Below are positions 29,023 through 39,344 of a DNA stretch of 64,000 bases, one piece after another. The DNA is from Hoylesella pleuritidis JCM 14110 (GTDB taxonomy: Bacteria; Bacteroidota; Bacteroidia; Bacteroidales; Bacteroidaceae). The notes below the pieces were generated by a model. That model did not search any database. It was given only the letters and a program-made list of their open reading frames with translations, and was not told where the DNA came from. The stretch spans positions 1 to 64,000 of the forward strand of contig NZ_BAJN01000013.1 of assembly GCF_000613725.1 (NCBI RefSeq), in the 5' to 3' direction. The stretch's first letter is position 1. Each line of letters starts with the position of its first letter. The position numbers and the translations under genes are program-made.

Positions 29023-29911
29023 TGCGGTTGTAGGCGACATTGAGTTTGAGGCCTGCAAATTCGCCTCCTGCACCGAAAGTAATGGCATTTGCTGCCTTGT
29101 CAGAAAACTGGTAGCCCATTCTAAGGGAGACCATCTTGTTGTAGGTATACTCTAAGCCTGTACCTACGAGTGTTTCGTGGGCAGCCTTTGGTGTAAAGTG
29201 GCGACACGACAGCGCATAGGTCAGCGCGTGTTGCCGGGCTATGTTCACATTCCAATCGCCGCCTACAGCGACCGATGTCGGCAAACTATAAGGCAACCCC
29301 GTATCGTTGAACTTCACCGGTTTGCCGAGGTCGAGCAGTCGGGCACCTATCGTGAGGTGTGTCGGTAGGGTTGCTGATAGACGAAAGGCTTTCTGGTAAG
29401 CTGCGCCCACCGAGAAAGCGTATGCGTTGGTAGAAGTCGCGGCGCGACTCTTGGCGTAAGTGGCCGTAGCATAAACGGCCAACTCGGGCACAACAGCGAA
29501 CGAATAGCCTAGGTCGATGGTTAAATCGTAGGGCGAGATCGTGTTGCGCTGGTTTGTTTGCCCATTGCCTTGTACGGTTAATCCGCCTTGGTAGCGAACG
29601 CCTGCGAGCAAAGCCGATCTGTTGGCAAACTTGTATCCTGCCGAGGCTACGTATTGCATCAGTCGGCCGTCTTCCGATTTGGGATAGGCTATTGTACTCG
29701 CGTCTATCGATAGCCGGCGCGGGCCGAAAGTAAGCGCAGCGGGATTGCTGTAGATATACATTTGATTAGTGCTGCCGAGCATCGTGTTACCCATGGCCGC
29801 GGTACGGATGTCGGGGTTTGCTTCGAGAATGGGCAATATGCGGCTCTGCGCCGATGCACCTAAGACGATGCTCGAGGTCAGGATAAAGATTGCTAATATT
29901 TTTCTGTTCAT
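28967..29911 (-). CDS. PorV/PorQ-family outer-membrane protein
   Basis: Outer-membrane barrel of 314 residues with a signal peptide (MNRKILAIFILTSSIVLGASAQ). The start of the mature protein, LPILEANPDIRTAAMGNTML, followed by YSNPAAL, is the hallmark of the PorV/PorQ (UPF0164-like) group. The end (LNVAYNRTFADYGLDTFLIG then LGYTF) is also typical. PorV carries T9SS cargo to the attachment complex and PorQ acts in the sortase complex. This gene follows the S8 protease gene by 9 bp, and that protease ends in a T9SS-like sorting domain, so a dedicated shuttle is possible (inference). It may also be a stand-alone paralogue of unknown function. A decayed duplication of the last beta strand follows the stop. 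Confidence 0.82.
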   Translation of the reverse strand: MNRKILAIFILTSSIVLGASAQSRILPILEANPDIRTAAMGNTMLGSTNQMYIYSNPAALTFGPRRLSIDASTIAYPKSEDGRLMQYVASAGYKFANRSALLAGVRYQGGLTVQGNGQTNQRNTISPYDLTIDLGYSFAVVPELAVYATATYAKSRAATSTNAYAFSVGAAYQKAFRLSATLPTHLTIGARLLDLGKPVKFNDTGLPYSLPTSVAVGGDWNVNIARQHALTYALSCRHFTPKAAHETLVGTGLEYTYNKMVSLRMGYQFSDKAANAITFGAGGEFAGLKLNVAYNRTFADYGLDTFLIGLGYTF

Positions 29912-29920
29912 AGTGTTGTT

Positions 29921-32773
29921 TTATTTCTTGATAAAGGTGTGTTTGCTCGTAACGCGGTCGGTTTTCAGTAGCAGGTAATATGTGCCGGGGGCGAGGCGAT
30001 CGATGCCCAGAGTTATTTCGTGCGTCTTGGCGTCGGGCTCTATCGTTTCGTCGATCAGTTTCTGCCCGCGCAACGAAGTTACGATCGCTTTCACTTGCCG
30101 AACGCCGCTACGCATCAGGGCTTTGATGTAGCTGTGAGCCGGAACGGGATAAACAGCGTTGGTGTCGGGTGCATTAGCTCCAGTAACGATTACTTGAATG
30201 GTGGTCGAAGTAGATTTCACCCCATCGGTAACCGTGATGGTAACGGTGGCCGTACCTCGCTTGCCAGGCGTGAGGCGTAACTTGGTACCAGTGATTTCGG
30301 CTTTCGCTATGGTCGCATTGTTGGTGCTTGCGCTGAAGCTTAGGGTGTGATGGGGCATTGCGTCGAAAATCTGGGCAAGGTCGATCTCTACAGCTTTATC
30401 GTTCTCGAAAAGCGAAACGTCAGCTAGTTTTTTAGTCTTCGTAGGAGCCTTGTGCGATATTACCTCGTAGGCTATCTTGCGCGTGGTTTTCCCGCCGAGC
30501 TGGTCGGTTAGTGTAATGTCGAATTCGTACTTACGGCGTGCCTACTTTGATGAGAAGATCGAATCCGTTGACAACGCGCCTAAACTCTACGCCGCTGGGC
30601 AGCTGCGTCGTGGTGTAAGTCCAGGTGTGGTTGTCGGCGTCGACCACTGGCAACAGTTTGTGGTAATAGGGCTGCGTGTCGAGCAATTTCAGATTGTCTT
30701 CGACCATCGCCGTGAACTCGGGCGCGTGATTGAGTCGGGTGCGGAATGTTTTCTCTGCAGTGCGAGATTGGTTCCCGAATCGATCTCGTGCCGTAACCTT
30801 TACGATGTATTCTTGGTCGGTTTCGAGATCGGTAAATTCATATTCCATACCCTCACCCAGGCTTTTGTTGTACGAAAAAGCAGTGGTCGTTTGTACAGGT
30901 TTGGATGGATCGACCTTTTTGTAGAGCGCAATGTCGTAGGCAAAAGCCGTTTTCTCGGCGTTGAGCGCATCGGCATCGACCGTTACTTGCCAGCTGATTT
31001 TGGCATCGTAATACCCCTTGGTGGGGTGGGTACTATAGTCTTCTACCTCGATTGTGGGCGCGTCAGGGCTCTGCGTCTCAGCATCAGACAGGGCGAAGTT
31101 GGCATCGATATATCCTACCCCCATCTTGCCAACCAGGTTAGCCTCGGGCCTCGCAAGATAAGGCTGCTGGCTTTTACGGCCGAGAGGATTCGGCTGCGGA
31201 GATTTTCGTTGGTGAAATTAGGATTGTCTTTACCGAATTTCGAAACGATGAGCGCGGCGATACCCGTAACGTGCGGCGTGGCCATCGATGTGCCTTGAGC
31301 GTAAGCGTAGTTGTTATCGGAAGGCAAAGTGAAGTCGGTATTGGGATAGGGGCCGGTCTTCATCGTGTAGTATGCTTTAGGCACGGTACTTAGGATTCCT
31401 TTCGGCACCTCTTGACTCTCGGTGGTTCCGCCTGGTGCCAATATATCTACCCATGGGCCTTTGTTCATATAGTCGGTAGGGATGCCGGTGCTACTAAAAG
31501 CGCCTACAGCCACTACGCGTTCGTATGATGCGGGAATCATCTCAATATCGTTCTGACTGTCGTTACCCGAGGCAAAAAATACCAGTCCGCCTTTCATATA
31601 CGAACCGAGCTTTTTCTTTCCAGTGGGGTCACAGCCCGCATAGTCGGTAAAATAATCGATTCCTTCTTTCAACAACGCAAATTGCGATTTGAAGAGTTTG
31701 TGGAAGTACTCGTTGTTGAGATGCTTCTTCCGATCGAAAGCATATCCCCACGAGCAGTTGCATACGAGGGCACCGTTTTCGGCAGCAAACTCGAAAGCCT
31801 TGGCAATAGCTGCCGAAGTAGCCACTTCGTTAGCAGCATCGTCTCGGCCGTAGATTTCGCAGCTCATCAGTCGTACGCCCGAATTGGCTTGACCGTTTCC
31901 GCCAGCCACACCACTGATGCCAACACCATTGTTATTTCTCGCAGCAATAGTACCGGCCACATGTGTACCGTGGGCTCCGGGAATGATCACATTAGGATCG
32001 CCTTGGCCACTCTCGGCATACCAGAAGTTTCGGCCGTGTATTTCTGCGCCTGTGGCTTTGTCGGTACCTTTCCAAGCAGAGGCAGCCAGGTCTTCGTGGT
32101 TGAAATCAATACCCGAATCCATTACGGCTACCACTACGTTAGGGTCGCCAGTCTCTTTCTGCCAAGCAGGGAAAAGATCGATGTCTGCCCCCTCTTTAAA
32201 CCAGCCATAACTCTCGATGGTGGTCATATAGTGCCACTGGTACTTTAGGTAGGGATCATTGAAACCGAGATATCCCTGGCCGTCGTTGGCCGAAAGGAGT
32301 TTGCTTGGATCGATCGGTGCCCGACTGGCTGGTCGGTAACTCACCTTTGCAGGAACTATCTCTACGTTTCCGTGTGCTTTTTCTATGGCCGGATCTTTTC
32401 GAAGTTCGTCTAGAACCTGATTCACATCCTTACTCTTATCAAACCTCACGACAAACCAGCGATCGAGTCCGCGACTTCTTTTCAAGTCGGCGTATTCGGT
32501 TGTCATATCGAAGACTTGTTCTACCTTGATTTCTGTATCATCAAAAACTTTGGCACGGGTAAGATGCTCTGTTGCTGCGCGAGTTGTAATTTCAGGGCTC
32601 GCTTTAAGTTTGATAAAAGCCATTCCCGGTTGTAGGGGAAGTTCGTCTATCGCCTGATTACCGGTATGATTTGGCTCGGTTCCTACCGACAGCAAATTGT
32701 CGTCGTGGCAAGCCGAAAACAAGCAGACAGATATGAATGAGCAGACAAGTGCTCTGTATAATGATTTTTTCAT
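29921..32773 (-). CDS. S8 subtilisin-like serine protease with FN3-like region and T9SS type A sorting domain; two frame breaks
   Basis: Predicted extracellular protease, about 950 residues across two breaks. In order: lipoprotein-like signal (CLFSAC, Cys22), an I9-like propeptide (about 50-140), catalytic domain with Asp219 (VVVAVMDSGIDFNHEDL), His268 (HGTHVAGTIAARN), oxyanion Asn404 (FFASGND) and Ser496 (GTSMATPHVTG). A fibronectin-III-like region (ISWQVTVDADAL; ITVKVT-type strands), an Ig-like repeat and a C-terminal sorting domain (AVYPVPAHSYIKAL; APGTYYLLLKTDRVTSKHTF) follow. The frame slips near 31157-31164 (one base missing; restored reading LYLARPEANLVGKMGVG) and back near 30533-30545 (restored reading KYEFDITLTDQLGGK). 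Each segment is intact on both sides. It follows the BACON lipoprotein gene by 13 bp. The combination of lipobox and T9SS domain is unusual. Confidence 0.85.
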
Positions 32774-32786
32774 ACGTGTCGAGATT

Positions 32787-34508
32787 CTATAAATTAAAAC
32801 GTTTCTTGATAATGTCTACGTAATGTTTGCTCTTATAGTAAGAGACAACCGTGCGAGTGCTCTGCGGTCGCATATCGATGAGGTCTTCTTCACCACGGTA
32901 GAAAGTAACATATCCGCTGTCGTCTTCGCGTACAAATCCGTATCCTTTCTGCTCAAGAGCAATTCTTACATTTCTTCGTAGCTTGGTAACATAGTATTCC
33001 CACACACCGGGTTCGCCTTCCAGTTTCCGCTCATAAAATAAGTCGCCACCGGTATAAAACACTTGGCATAGACCCACAGTTCCGCTATATTCGGCGTCGC
33101 CCCTTAAACCGGCATCAATATCATCTTTGGTTACTCCTTGCCAGTTGAAATAGTAAATAACATAGGCCAGTGAGCCTGCGTCGTTGCTAGGATTCTCGGG
33201 TACAAACAACAGCTTAGAATACTTGCAAAGTGGGTCTTGAATTTCGGTAGTTACTTGCTCCGAATTGAACTCGTTGTGATAATCGGGTTTCATTCCGCGT
33301 TTCTTTTCAAACTCGATGATTTGTTCTAGTTTGAATTTCTTGTCGTTCAGATGTTGTGAACCACCGATGGGAAAACTACTTATGGAACCATCGGTGAGTC
33401 GCAATTCGTTTGGCGACTCGATATATTTCATACAAGCACTCTTGAAGAGGCCTCCGCCCATCCAAGAATAATTTTCAACTGCGTTGTATATATGCAATAG
33501 TCGAGTCTTTTCGTTTTCCTCGCAATAGAATTCCGTTTCATCTTCATTGCGTTGCTTATTTCCCTGTTTGAAATTATTCTGGGTTAGCCAAGATTCGAGA
33601 GATTCTTTCTTAAACGTTTCTCCTTTGGGAGCCTTTAGCCAAGCCGTGTTGATAATCCCTGTGTAATAATTGCGACTATAAAGGATATGCGGGGCTTGTT
33701 CTCCGGGAGAGTGGAAAACATAATACATCTTTTCTTGTTCTACATTGTAGGGCAACAAGAAATCTCGCTCAAAAGCTAAATCACGAATGTTGTTTCTTTC
33801 ACCTTCCAAGGCAACGACACGATCTAGTTTGAAATTGTCGAAATCCCAAACTGGCAGTTGGAACTGTACATATCCATTTTGCACCACGTTGAGCAAATAA
33901 TACTTATTACCGTTGGTGAGAAACAGTTTTTCGTTTCTGCTGGTTTGTGCCCACTCGCTGTTACGGTTGATGGCTGTGAGATTGAGTAAGAGTTTGTGTT
34001 CTTTGAGGTTCACCTCGTAACTGAGCCAGCTATTTTTTTCTTTATTCACCTGCTCCACCCGCCAATTATCGGTATTGGTAATTACGTTGAGTGCGATAGC
34101 CGTATGTGCCTCGTGATTGTATACTGCTGTTCCATTGCTTCCTTCGATAGAGATGTACGGAGCTGTACCAAATTGTGTTACTGTTATAGAATATTTTCCA
34201 GTCACAGTATTAAGAGTAATTTGGGTTTGGCGCTCGTCCGACAAATTGTTTGCCTGTGCAGCAACTACCAGTTTGCCATCTTTTTTCTCTACGGTTAGCC
34301 ATCGGCCGTAAGATCCTTGATCTACGCTCCATTTTCCTGAGAGCGTAGTAAACGCTACGACTTTGGTTTCTCCTTCTTGTTTGAGAGTGATAGTTTCTGC
34401 CGCATCAACAACGACATCCGATGTGCCGTCTAATATCAAATCCTTTTGGCAAGCGCTCATCAACATTGCGACGATGAGAAATGCCAGTATTCTAAGTTTT
34501 TTATACAT
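32787..34508 (-). CDS. BACON-domain surface lipoprotein
   Basis: Lipoprotein of 573 residues, starting at ATG 34508 (lipobox MLMSAC); longer in-frame starts would overlap susD3. The N-terminal half has two or three BACON-type beta-sandwich domains (WSVDQGSYGRWLTVEKKDGK; NWRVEQVNKEKNSWLSYEV; YYLLNVVQNGYVQF). The C-terminal half, about residues 210-573, has no family I recognise. BACON domains in Sus-type loci bind glycans, mucin or proteins, or act as spacers. Lying 29 bp after susD3 and 13 bp before the S8 gene, it is probably a surface accessory that holds substrate for the protease/SusCD pair (inference). Confidence 0.82.
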   Translation of the reverse strand: MYKKLRILAFLIVAMLMSACQKDLILDGTSDVVVDAAETITLKQEGETKVVAFTTLSGKWSVDQGSYGRWLTVEKKDGKLVVAAQANNLSDERQTQITLNTVTGKYSITVTQFGTAPYISIEGSNGTAVYNHEAHTAIALNVITNTDNWRVEQVNKEKNSWLSYEVNLKEHKLLLNLTAINRNSEWAQTSRNEKLFLTNGNKYYLLNVVQNGYVQFQLPVWDFDNFKLDRVVALEGERNNIRDLAFERDFLLPYNVEQEKMYYVFHSPGEQAPHILYSRNYYTGIINTAWLKAPKGETFKKESLESWLTQNNFKQGNKQRNEDETEFYCEENEKTRLLHIYNAVENYSWMGGGLFKSACMKYIESPNELRLTDGSISSFPIGGSQHLNDKKFKLEQIIEFEKKRGMKPDYHNEFNSEQVTTEIQDPLCKYSKLLFVPENPSNDAGSLAYVIYYFNWQGVTKDDIDAGLRGDAEYSGTVGLCQVFYTGGDLFYERKLEGEPGVWEYYVTKLRRNVRIALEQKGYGFVREDDSGYVTFYRGEEDLIDMRPQSTRTVVSYYKSKHYVDIIKKRFNL

Positions 34509-34537
34509 AGAGCAATATTTTAGTTTCATAAAACAGA

Positions 34538-36150
34538 CTATTTGTCCCAACCTGCATTCTGCTTGATTTTCTTGTTTATGGTAATTTCATTCTTGGGGAA
34601 CGGCCATACAAACCTATAATTGTCTGCTCGAATATTCATCGTTTCTCTAAACCCGGCAGCATAGAAAGAGCTCGGCACTTGGTAGTAACCTTTTGCACCT
34701 TGGTGTGAGCGTCGACCTATGCCTTGTTTCCAGCGACGCAGATCCCAAAGGCGGAAGCTTCAAAGGCCAGTTCACGGGCACGCTCGTTCTTTATCTCTTC
34801 GTAAAGCGCTTCTCCATCCAACGTAGTAACGGGCATTCCGCGTGAAATGCGAAGCGTATTGAGGTATTCCTTTGCGGCATCCAAGCGGTTCAGCTTATGG
34901 GCTGCCTCGGCTGCGATGAGATATTGCTCGGCAATACGGAAAGGTTTGGGTGCTTGGTTCCCGTTCGGAACATAACCTCCCCAATGTGTGCTGTTAAGTG
35001 TAGCGTAATTGGGATTACCTTTGAATTTAGATATTACATAAAGCTCTGTAGAATTATTCACATCACTGACCGTTGTCTTCACAAATTCAAAGAGCGACAA
35101 GGCACGGTGATCGGTTTCTGTTGCGAAGAGCGTATTCATCACCTCTTTCGTAGCTACATAAGGCGGTTTGTTGTAGTCGCCGACTCTGCTTGGTACACCT
35201 GCACCATCCCAATGAGTGGTGGTAGACAAGTCGGCACCATAAAGATTGGTAACTGTGGGGATTTCATTTTCTTTTGCTACATAAGGTTGCCAAATCTGTT
35301 CTACACCGCTATCATAAAACCACATTTGGGCAAAAGTGTCTTCGCGAGGATCTATCTTCTGCTGACTATTTAGTTTTGCTTTATATGCCGTTATCAGAGG
35401 ATAAATGCCTTTGTCGATGAGTTGCTTAGCTTCGGCAAACGCCTTTTCCATATCACCTATATAAAGGTATACGCGTGCACGCAATGCCCTTACGGCATCG
35501 GCACTTATTTCCGTATTTCCAGCTTTCGTAGAAACGTCGGTTAACAGTGTTTCGGCCTCTTGCAAATCCTTTAGTATTTGTTTGTAAGTTTCGCGGTTCG
35601 TAGCACGTCCCGGTTTTTCCAATGGTTTAGGGATAAGTGCCAGTGGTATGCCCAGAGTTTTATCTGCCGTACTCTCCTCGTAGGGTTCTCCCCACCGTAG
35701 GGCAAGATTAAAGTGATAGAATGCGCGTGCAAAATAGGCGTCTCCCAAGTAATGGTTACGATTGGGTTTCTCCTCTTCTCCCACTTGCAAACGTGGTAGT
35801 AACTCTATTACCACGTTAGCGTCTACTAAGGCTGCATAATAAGAATGGTAAATCTCTTGTATCACATTGCTTTCGGGCAATAAAGTCCAGCCGTGAAAAT
35901 CAGCGTAGAGACTGTTGAAAGCAGCATGGGCATTGAGCATATCGGCTTGGGCTTCTTGGGGCAGTACATAGCCTCCACCAAATTTACCACGCAAGGTAGA
36001 ATAAATACCGTTATCCCATTTCTTAGCATCTTGCATATTTCTGAAAGAGTCTTCATAATTGATATAGTCGGCTGGTTCGCGATCTAAGTCACACCCCTGT
36101 ACCACTGTTACCAATAGCAATGCGAAAAATAATATCTTACTCGTTTTCAT
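34538..36150 (-). CDS. RagB/SusD-family nutrient-binding lipoprotein (susD3), 3' frame break
   Basis: Partner of susC3, 27 bp downstream of it. Lipobox VVQGC (Cys20), then DLDREPADYINYEDSF, helical core (RAFYHFNLALRWGEPYEES) and the RagB/SusD C-terminal region (FRIAEQYLIAAEAAHKLNRL; ERARELAFE). The uninterrupted frame stops early at 34717. Inserting one G near 34755-34760 (GAAGCTTCC read as GAA GGC TTC C) continues as GFRLWDLRRWKQGIG and ends NKKIKQNAGWDK at a TAG in 34538-34540, the normal SusD ending. The full protein is then about 537 residues. The BACON gene starts 29 bp beyond. Confidence 0.88.
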
Positions 36151-36177
36151 ATATCTATCAAAATGTGTTATAACTGG

Positions 36178-39177
36178 TTATAAACCTATTTCTACGCCGA
36201 AGCTTACCTGTTTGGTGTTGGGATTAACGCCATAGGATATACTGCGGTTAATCTCGGGATCAATACCCCTAAACTTCGTAAAGGTAAGCAGGTTTCTGCC
36301 TGTAAAGAAGAGTTTGACCGACCGCACAACCTTTTGTCTTCCCAAAGCCTTGCGAGGCAAATCGTAACCAAGCGTGAAGTTTTTAAGCCGCATGAAAGAG
36401 GCATTCTCTAACATTTTAGAGTCAAGGTAGGTACTTTGATGATTGTCTTTCCGAACCCATTCAAGAGATGGAAATTCGGCATTGTCGCCCTCTTTCTTCC
36501 AATAGTCGAAGAGCCTACGCGAACCGTTGAAGTTGCTTTCGCGATCGCGAATATAGTAGTCGTTCTCATAGCGTTGCTTATCCATCGAAAGCATGTGTTT
36601 GCCAAGGGCGAAGAAGAAATCGGCATTCACGTAGAACCCTTTCCAATATGCCGATATGCCCCAACCGCCGGTAACGGGTGTATAGGCGTTGACGCCTGAG
36701 TTTTGCTCTAAAGAGCTGGTATATTCTGTTGCCACATCGCTATCGTCGCGCCTTGTTTGTCCGATATCCGTACCGGGCTTATACCATTCGGGAACACCGT
36801 TCTTGGGGTTCACTCCCTTATAAAGCGGAACCATAAATGTAACGGGCTTACCTACGATATAACCAAGTTGAGACCCCGGCTCGTACCAATGATCGCGACC
36901 CTCGAAGAGTTCTAACACCTTATCACGGTTGTAGTTGAAGTTGGCATTGGTAGATACACCCCAGTCTTTACCTCTCAAGATATCTACATTCAGCTGACAG
37001 TCAATACCGTGATTGAGATATCTGCCCACATTTTCATACCGAGTAACATAACCGAGGCTCCCTGTGGGTAAACCGGAGCTGTAAGACAAGGGAACTTCGA
37101 AGAGCATATCGCTCGTAATACGATTGTAGTATTCCAGGTTTACATCTATTCTGTTAAACATACGCGCTTTTACTCCGATAGTAAGTTTGCTTTGCCGTTC
37201 CCATCCTAAGTTAGGGTTACCGTCGCTGATAAATCCCATACTCATTTTGCCCATCTTTTGGCCTACTTTCCCCACGTAAGCTGCTGTGCTGTAAGGCGGG
37301 ATAGACGAGTTACCCTGTGTTCCGTAGCTGCCTTTTACATCGAAAGCATTGAGCCATGTTGCATTTTTAAGGAAGCGTTCTTCCTTGGCTTTCCACAAGA
37401 GCCCAACCGACCAAAACAGTCCGTTACGCTTGTTCTTCCCAAAACGCGAAGAGGCATCGTTGCGTAAAACAAGGTCTACAAAATATTTCTCTGCATAATC
37501 ATAAGATATCTGTGTAAAGAACGACAAGAAAGCGTAGCCCGTTTCTTCTTCGCTCACGGCATAGTTTCGTGTTACGTTGTTGAGCAGATAAAGCCGATCA
37601 TCGAGCAATCCGGAGCCACTTGCCGAAAAGCCATCGTCTTTATAATCGATATACTCGTGCCCGAGCAATGTAGTGAGATGATGATCGCCGAAAGCCATTT
37701 TGTAGGTTGCCGTATTGGTAACAGTAATATTAGAGGCCTTGGAAAAACCGCGCGACGAGCTACCGTTGCCATAAGCACGATAATAGCTGGGCAACGTACG
37801 CGAACGGTTGGTACCGTAGTCGAGCTCCAAACCTACCATCGAACGAATCGTAAAGTCTTTCAGTGGTGTAAGAGTAAGGCTACCGTTGGTAGACAGAATG
37901 AAAGCATTCGACCGAGCGGGATTGGTAGAGATAACGTGCCGCGGGGTTGCGATATCAAGCAGCGGTACGCGCTCTAATTCCTGCCCCGTATTAGGATCGT
38001 AGGGAGAAGCGAAAGGAGCGTTCATTGCTGCCAAACCTCCACCCACTGCATTATTATTGCCGAAAGGCGACAGACGTGTATCGTCGTAAGACACCTGTGT
38101 GTTGATGTTGGCGCGCACCCAGTCGTTAAGCTTTGCTCCGAGGTTCATTCGCCCGAAAGCTTTCTTATAGCCCGACCCCATACGCAAACCGTCTTGACTA
38201 AGCGCACCGCCCGAGAAATAGTAGTTGACCGTGTTTGTGCCACCCGACACAGATATATCGGCCGTATACATCGGAGCCGGCTGATATACGTATTTATACC
38301 ATTGGAAATCTGTTTCTTTGAAATACTTTTCTTTCAGCTGTGCTATTTCGGTTGCGCTATATATTCCTGTTTCCTGATAATAGCGAAGCAGTTCGGGGCC
38401 GCTCATCAATTGGTCGAAATAATCGGTATTGGCCAGCGACGAAACCGCATATTGTGCACGAATATTGATGCTGGCCCGCATCTCCGATTTCCCTCTTTTG
38501 GTGGTGACATACATCACTCCGTTGGCTGCCCGAGCTCCATAGATAGAGGTAGCGGCGGCATCTTTCAAGAATTGTACGCTCTCGATGTCGTTGGGGTTCA
38601 TTGCTTGTAAAACGCCCATGCTCACCTGCATACCGTCTAAGATAACCAAAAGCCCCGTGCCAGCACCGAGCGAACCTTGCCCGTGCAAGGCCATCGACAA
38701 CTTTGAAGAGGGCTCGCCCGACGACGAAAACACCTGCAATCCACTCACCTTGCCTTGTACGGCGTCGAGCGGATTGGCTACGGGTTTCATTGCAAGATCT
38801 TTGGCACCCACTTTCACTACTGAAGCAGAGGTATTGGCTACCTTACGTTCCATATAGCCCACAACTACCACGTCATTGAGCATAAGATCAGCCGGTTCCA
38901 GTTTCACATTCATCTCAGGCTTGGCCGTTAACTCCCGACTGGTATAGCCCATAAAGCTGAATGTAAGTTTCTCGCCTACTTTAACCTTAATTGAGAACTT
39001 ACCGTCTACGTTAGATACTGTACCCGTTTTGGGTGCTGACTTGGGAATTATGCTCACTCCAGGCAACACGTCTCCATTTTCATCGGTGACGATTCCCTTA
39101 ACGGTGATAGTTTGGCCTAAGGTGGAAATAACTCCTAAAAATAAACAAAGGGCAAACATCCAAATTCTTCTTTTCAT
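36178..39177 (-). CDS. SusC/RagA-family TonB-linked outer-membrane protein (susC3)
   Basis: First gene of the protease operon: 999 residues with signal peptide (ALCLFLGVISTLGQ), carboxypeptidase-regulatory-like domain (ITVKGIVTDENGDVLPGVSI to LTFSFMGYTSRELT), plug (DVVVVGYMERKVANTSASVV; IYGARAANGVMYVTTKRG) and barrel ending TKQVSFGVEIGL. Complete and in frame. It imports a substrate captured by susD3; the downstream protease and BACON lipoprotein suggest peptides or glycopeptides rather than simple glycans (inference). A good promoter lies 136-170 bp upstream and a 41-bp-period repeat array further upstream. Confidence 0.94.
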   Translation of the reverse strand: MKRRIWMFALCLFLGVISTLGQTITVKGIVTDENGDVLPGVSIIPKSAPKTGTVSNVDGKFSIKVKVGEKLTFSFMGYTSRELTAKPEMNVKLEPADLMLNDVVVVGYMERKVANTSASVVKVGAKDLAMKPVANPLDAVQGKVSGLQVFSSSGEPSSKLSMALHGQGSLGAGTGLLVILDGMQVSMGVLQAMNPNDIESVQFLKDAAATSIYGARAANGVMYVTTKRGKSEMRASINIRAQYAVSSLANTDYFDQLMSGPELLRYYQETGIYSATEIAQLKEKYFKETDFQWYKYVYQPAPMYTADISVSGGTNTVNYYFSGGALSQDGLRMGSGYKKAFGRMNLGAKLNDWVRANINTQVSYDDTRLSPFGNNNAVGGGLAAMNAPFASPYDPNTGQELERVPLLDIATPRHVISTNPARSNAFILSTNGSLTLTPLKDFTIRSMVGLELDYGTNRSRTLPSYYRAYGNGSSSRGFSKASNITVTNTATYKMAFGDHHLTTLLGHEYIDYKDDGFSASGSGLLDDRLYLLNNVTRNYAVSEEETGYAFLSFFTQISYDYAEKYFVDLVLRNDASSRFGKNKRNGLFWSVGLLWKAKEERFLKNATWLNAFDVKGSYGTQGNSSIPPYSTAAYVGKVGQKMGKMSMGFISDGNPNLGWERQSKLTIGVKARMFNRIDVNLEYYNRITSDMLFEVPLSYSSGLPTGSLGYVTRYENVGRYLNHGIDCQLNVDILRGKDWGVSTNANFNYNRDKVLELFEGRDHWYEPGSQLGYIVGKPVTFMVPLYKGVNPKNGVPEWYKPGTDIGQTRRDDSDVATEYTSSLEQNSGVNAYTPVTGGWGISAYWKGFYVNADFFFALGKHMLSMDKQRYENDYYIRDRESNFNGSRRLFDYWKKEGDNAEFPSLEWVRKDNHQSTYLDSKMLENASFMRLKNFTLGYDLPRKALGRQKVVRSVKLFFTGRNLLTFTKFRGIDPEINRSISYGVNPNTKQVSFGVEIGL

Positions 39178-39312
39178 AAATTGATAATATAGGTTATTTT
39201 AATTTCTTCGTACAGTTTAAATACTATCAACCAATGGTAAAAGGCGTATTTCTATTTCGTTAAGCGTTTTTAGTTTGTTATGGTTATTCAGTAGTTAGGA
39301 GAAAAACTTCTG

Positions 39313-39344
39313 CAAATATATACAATATTTTATAAACTATACAA
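39313..39344 (-). promoter_or_regulatory. Promoter of the susC3-susD3-BACON-S8-PorV operon
   Basis: Reverse-strand TTG (39344-39342), 21 bp, TATATTTG (39320-39313). Transcription would start near 39306, leaving a leader of about 130 bases before susC3. Confidence 0.65.
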
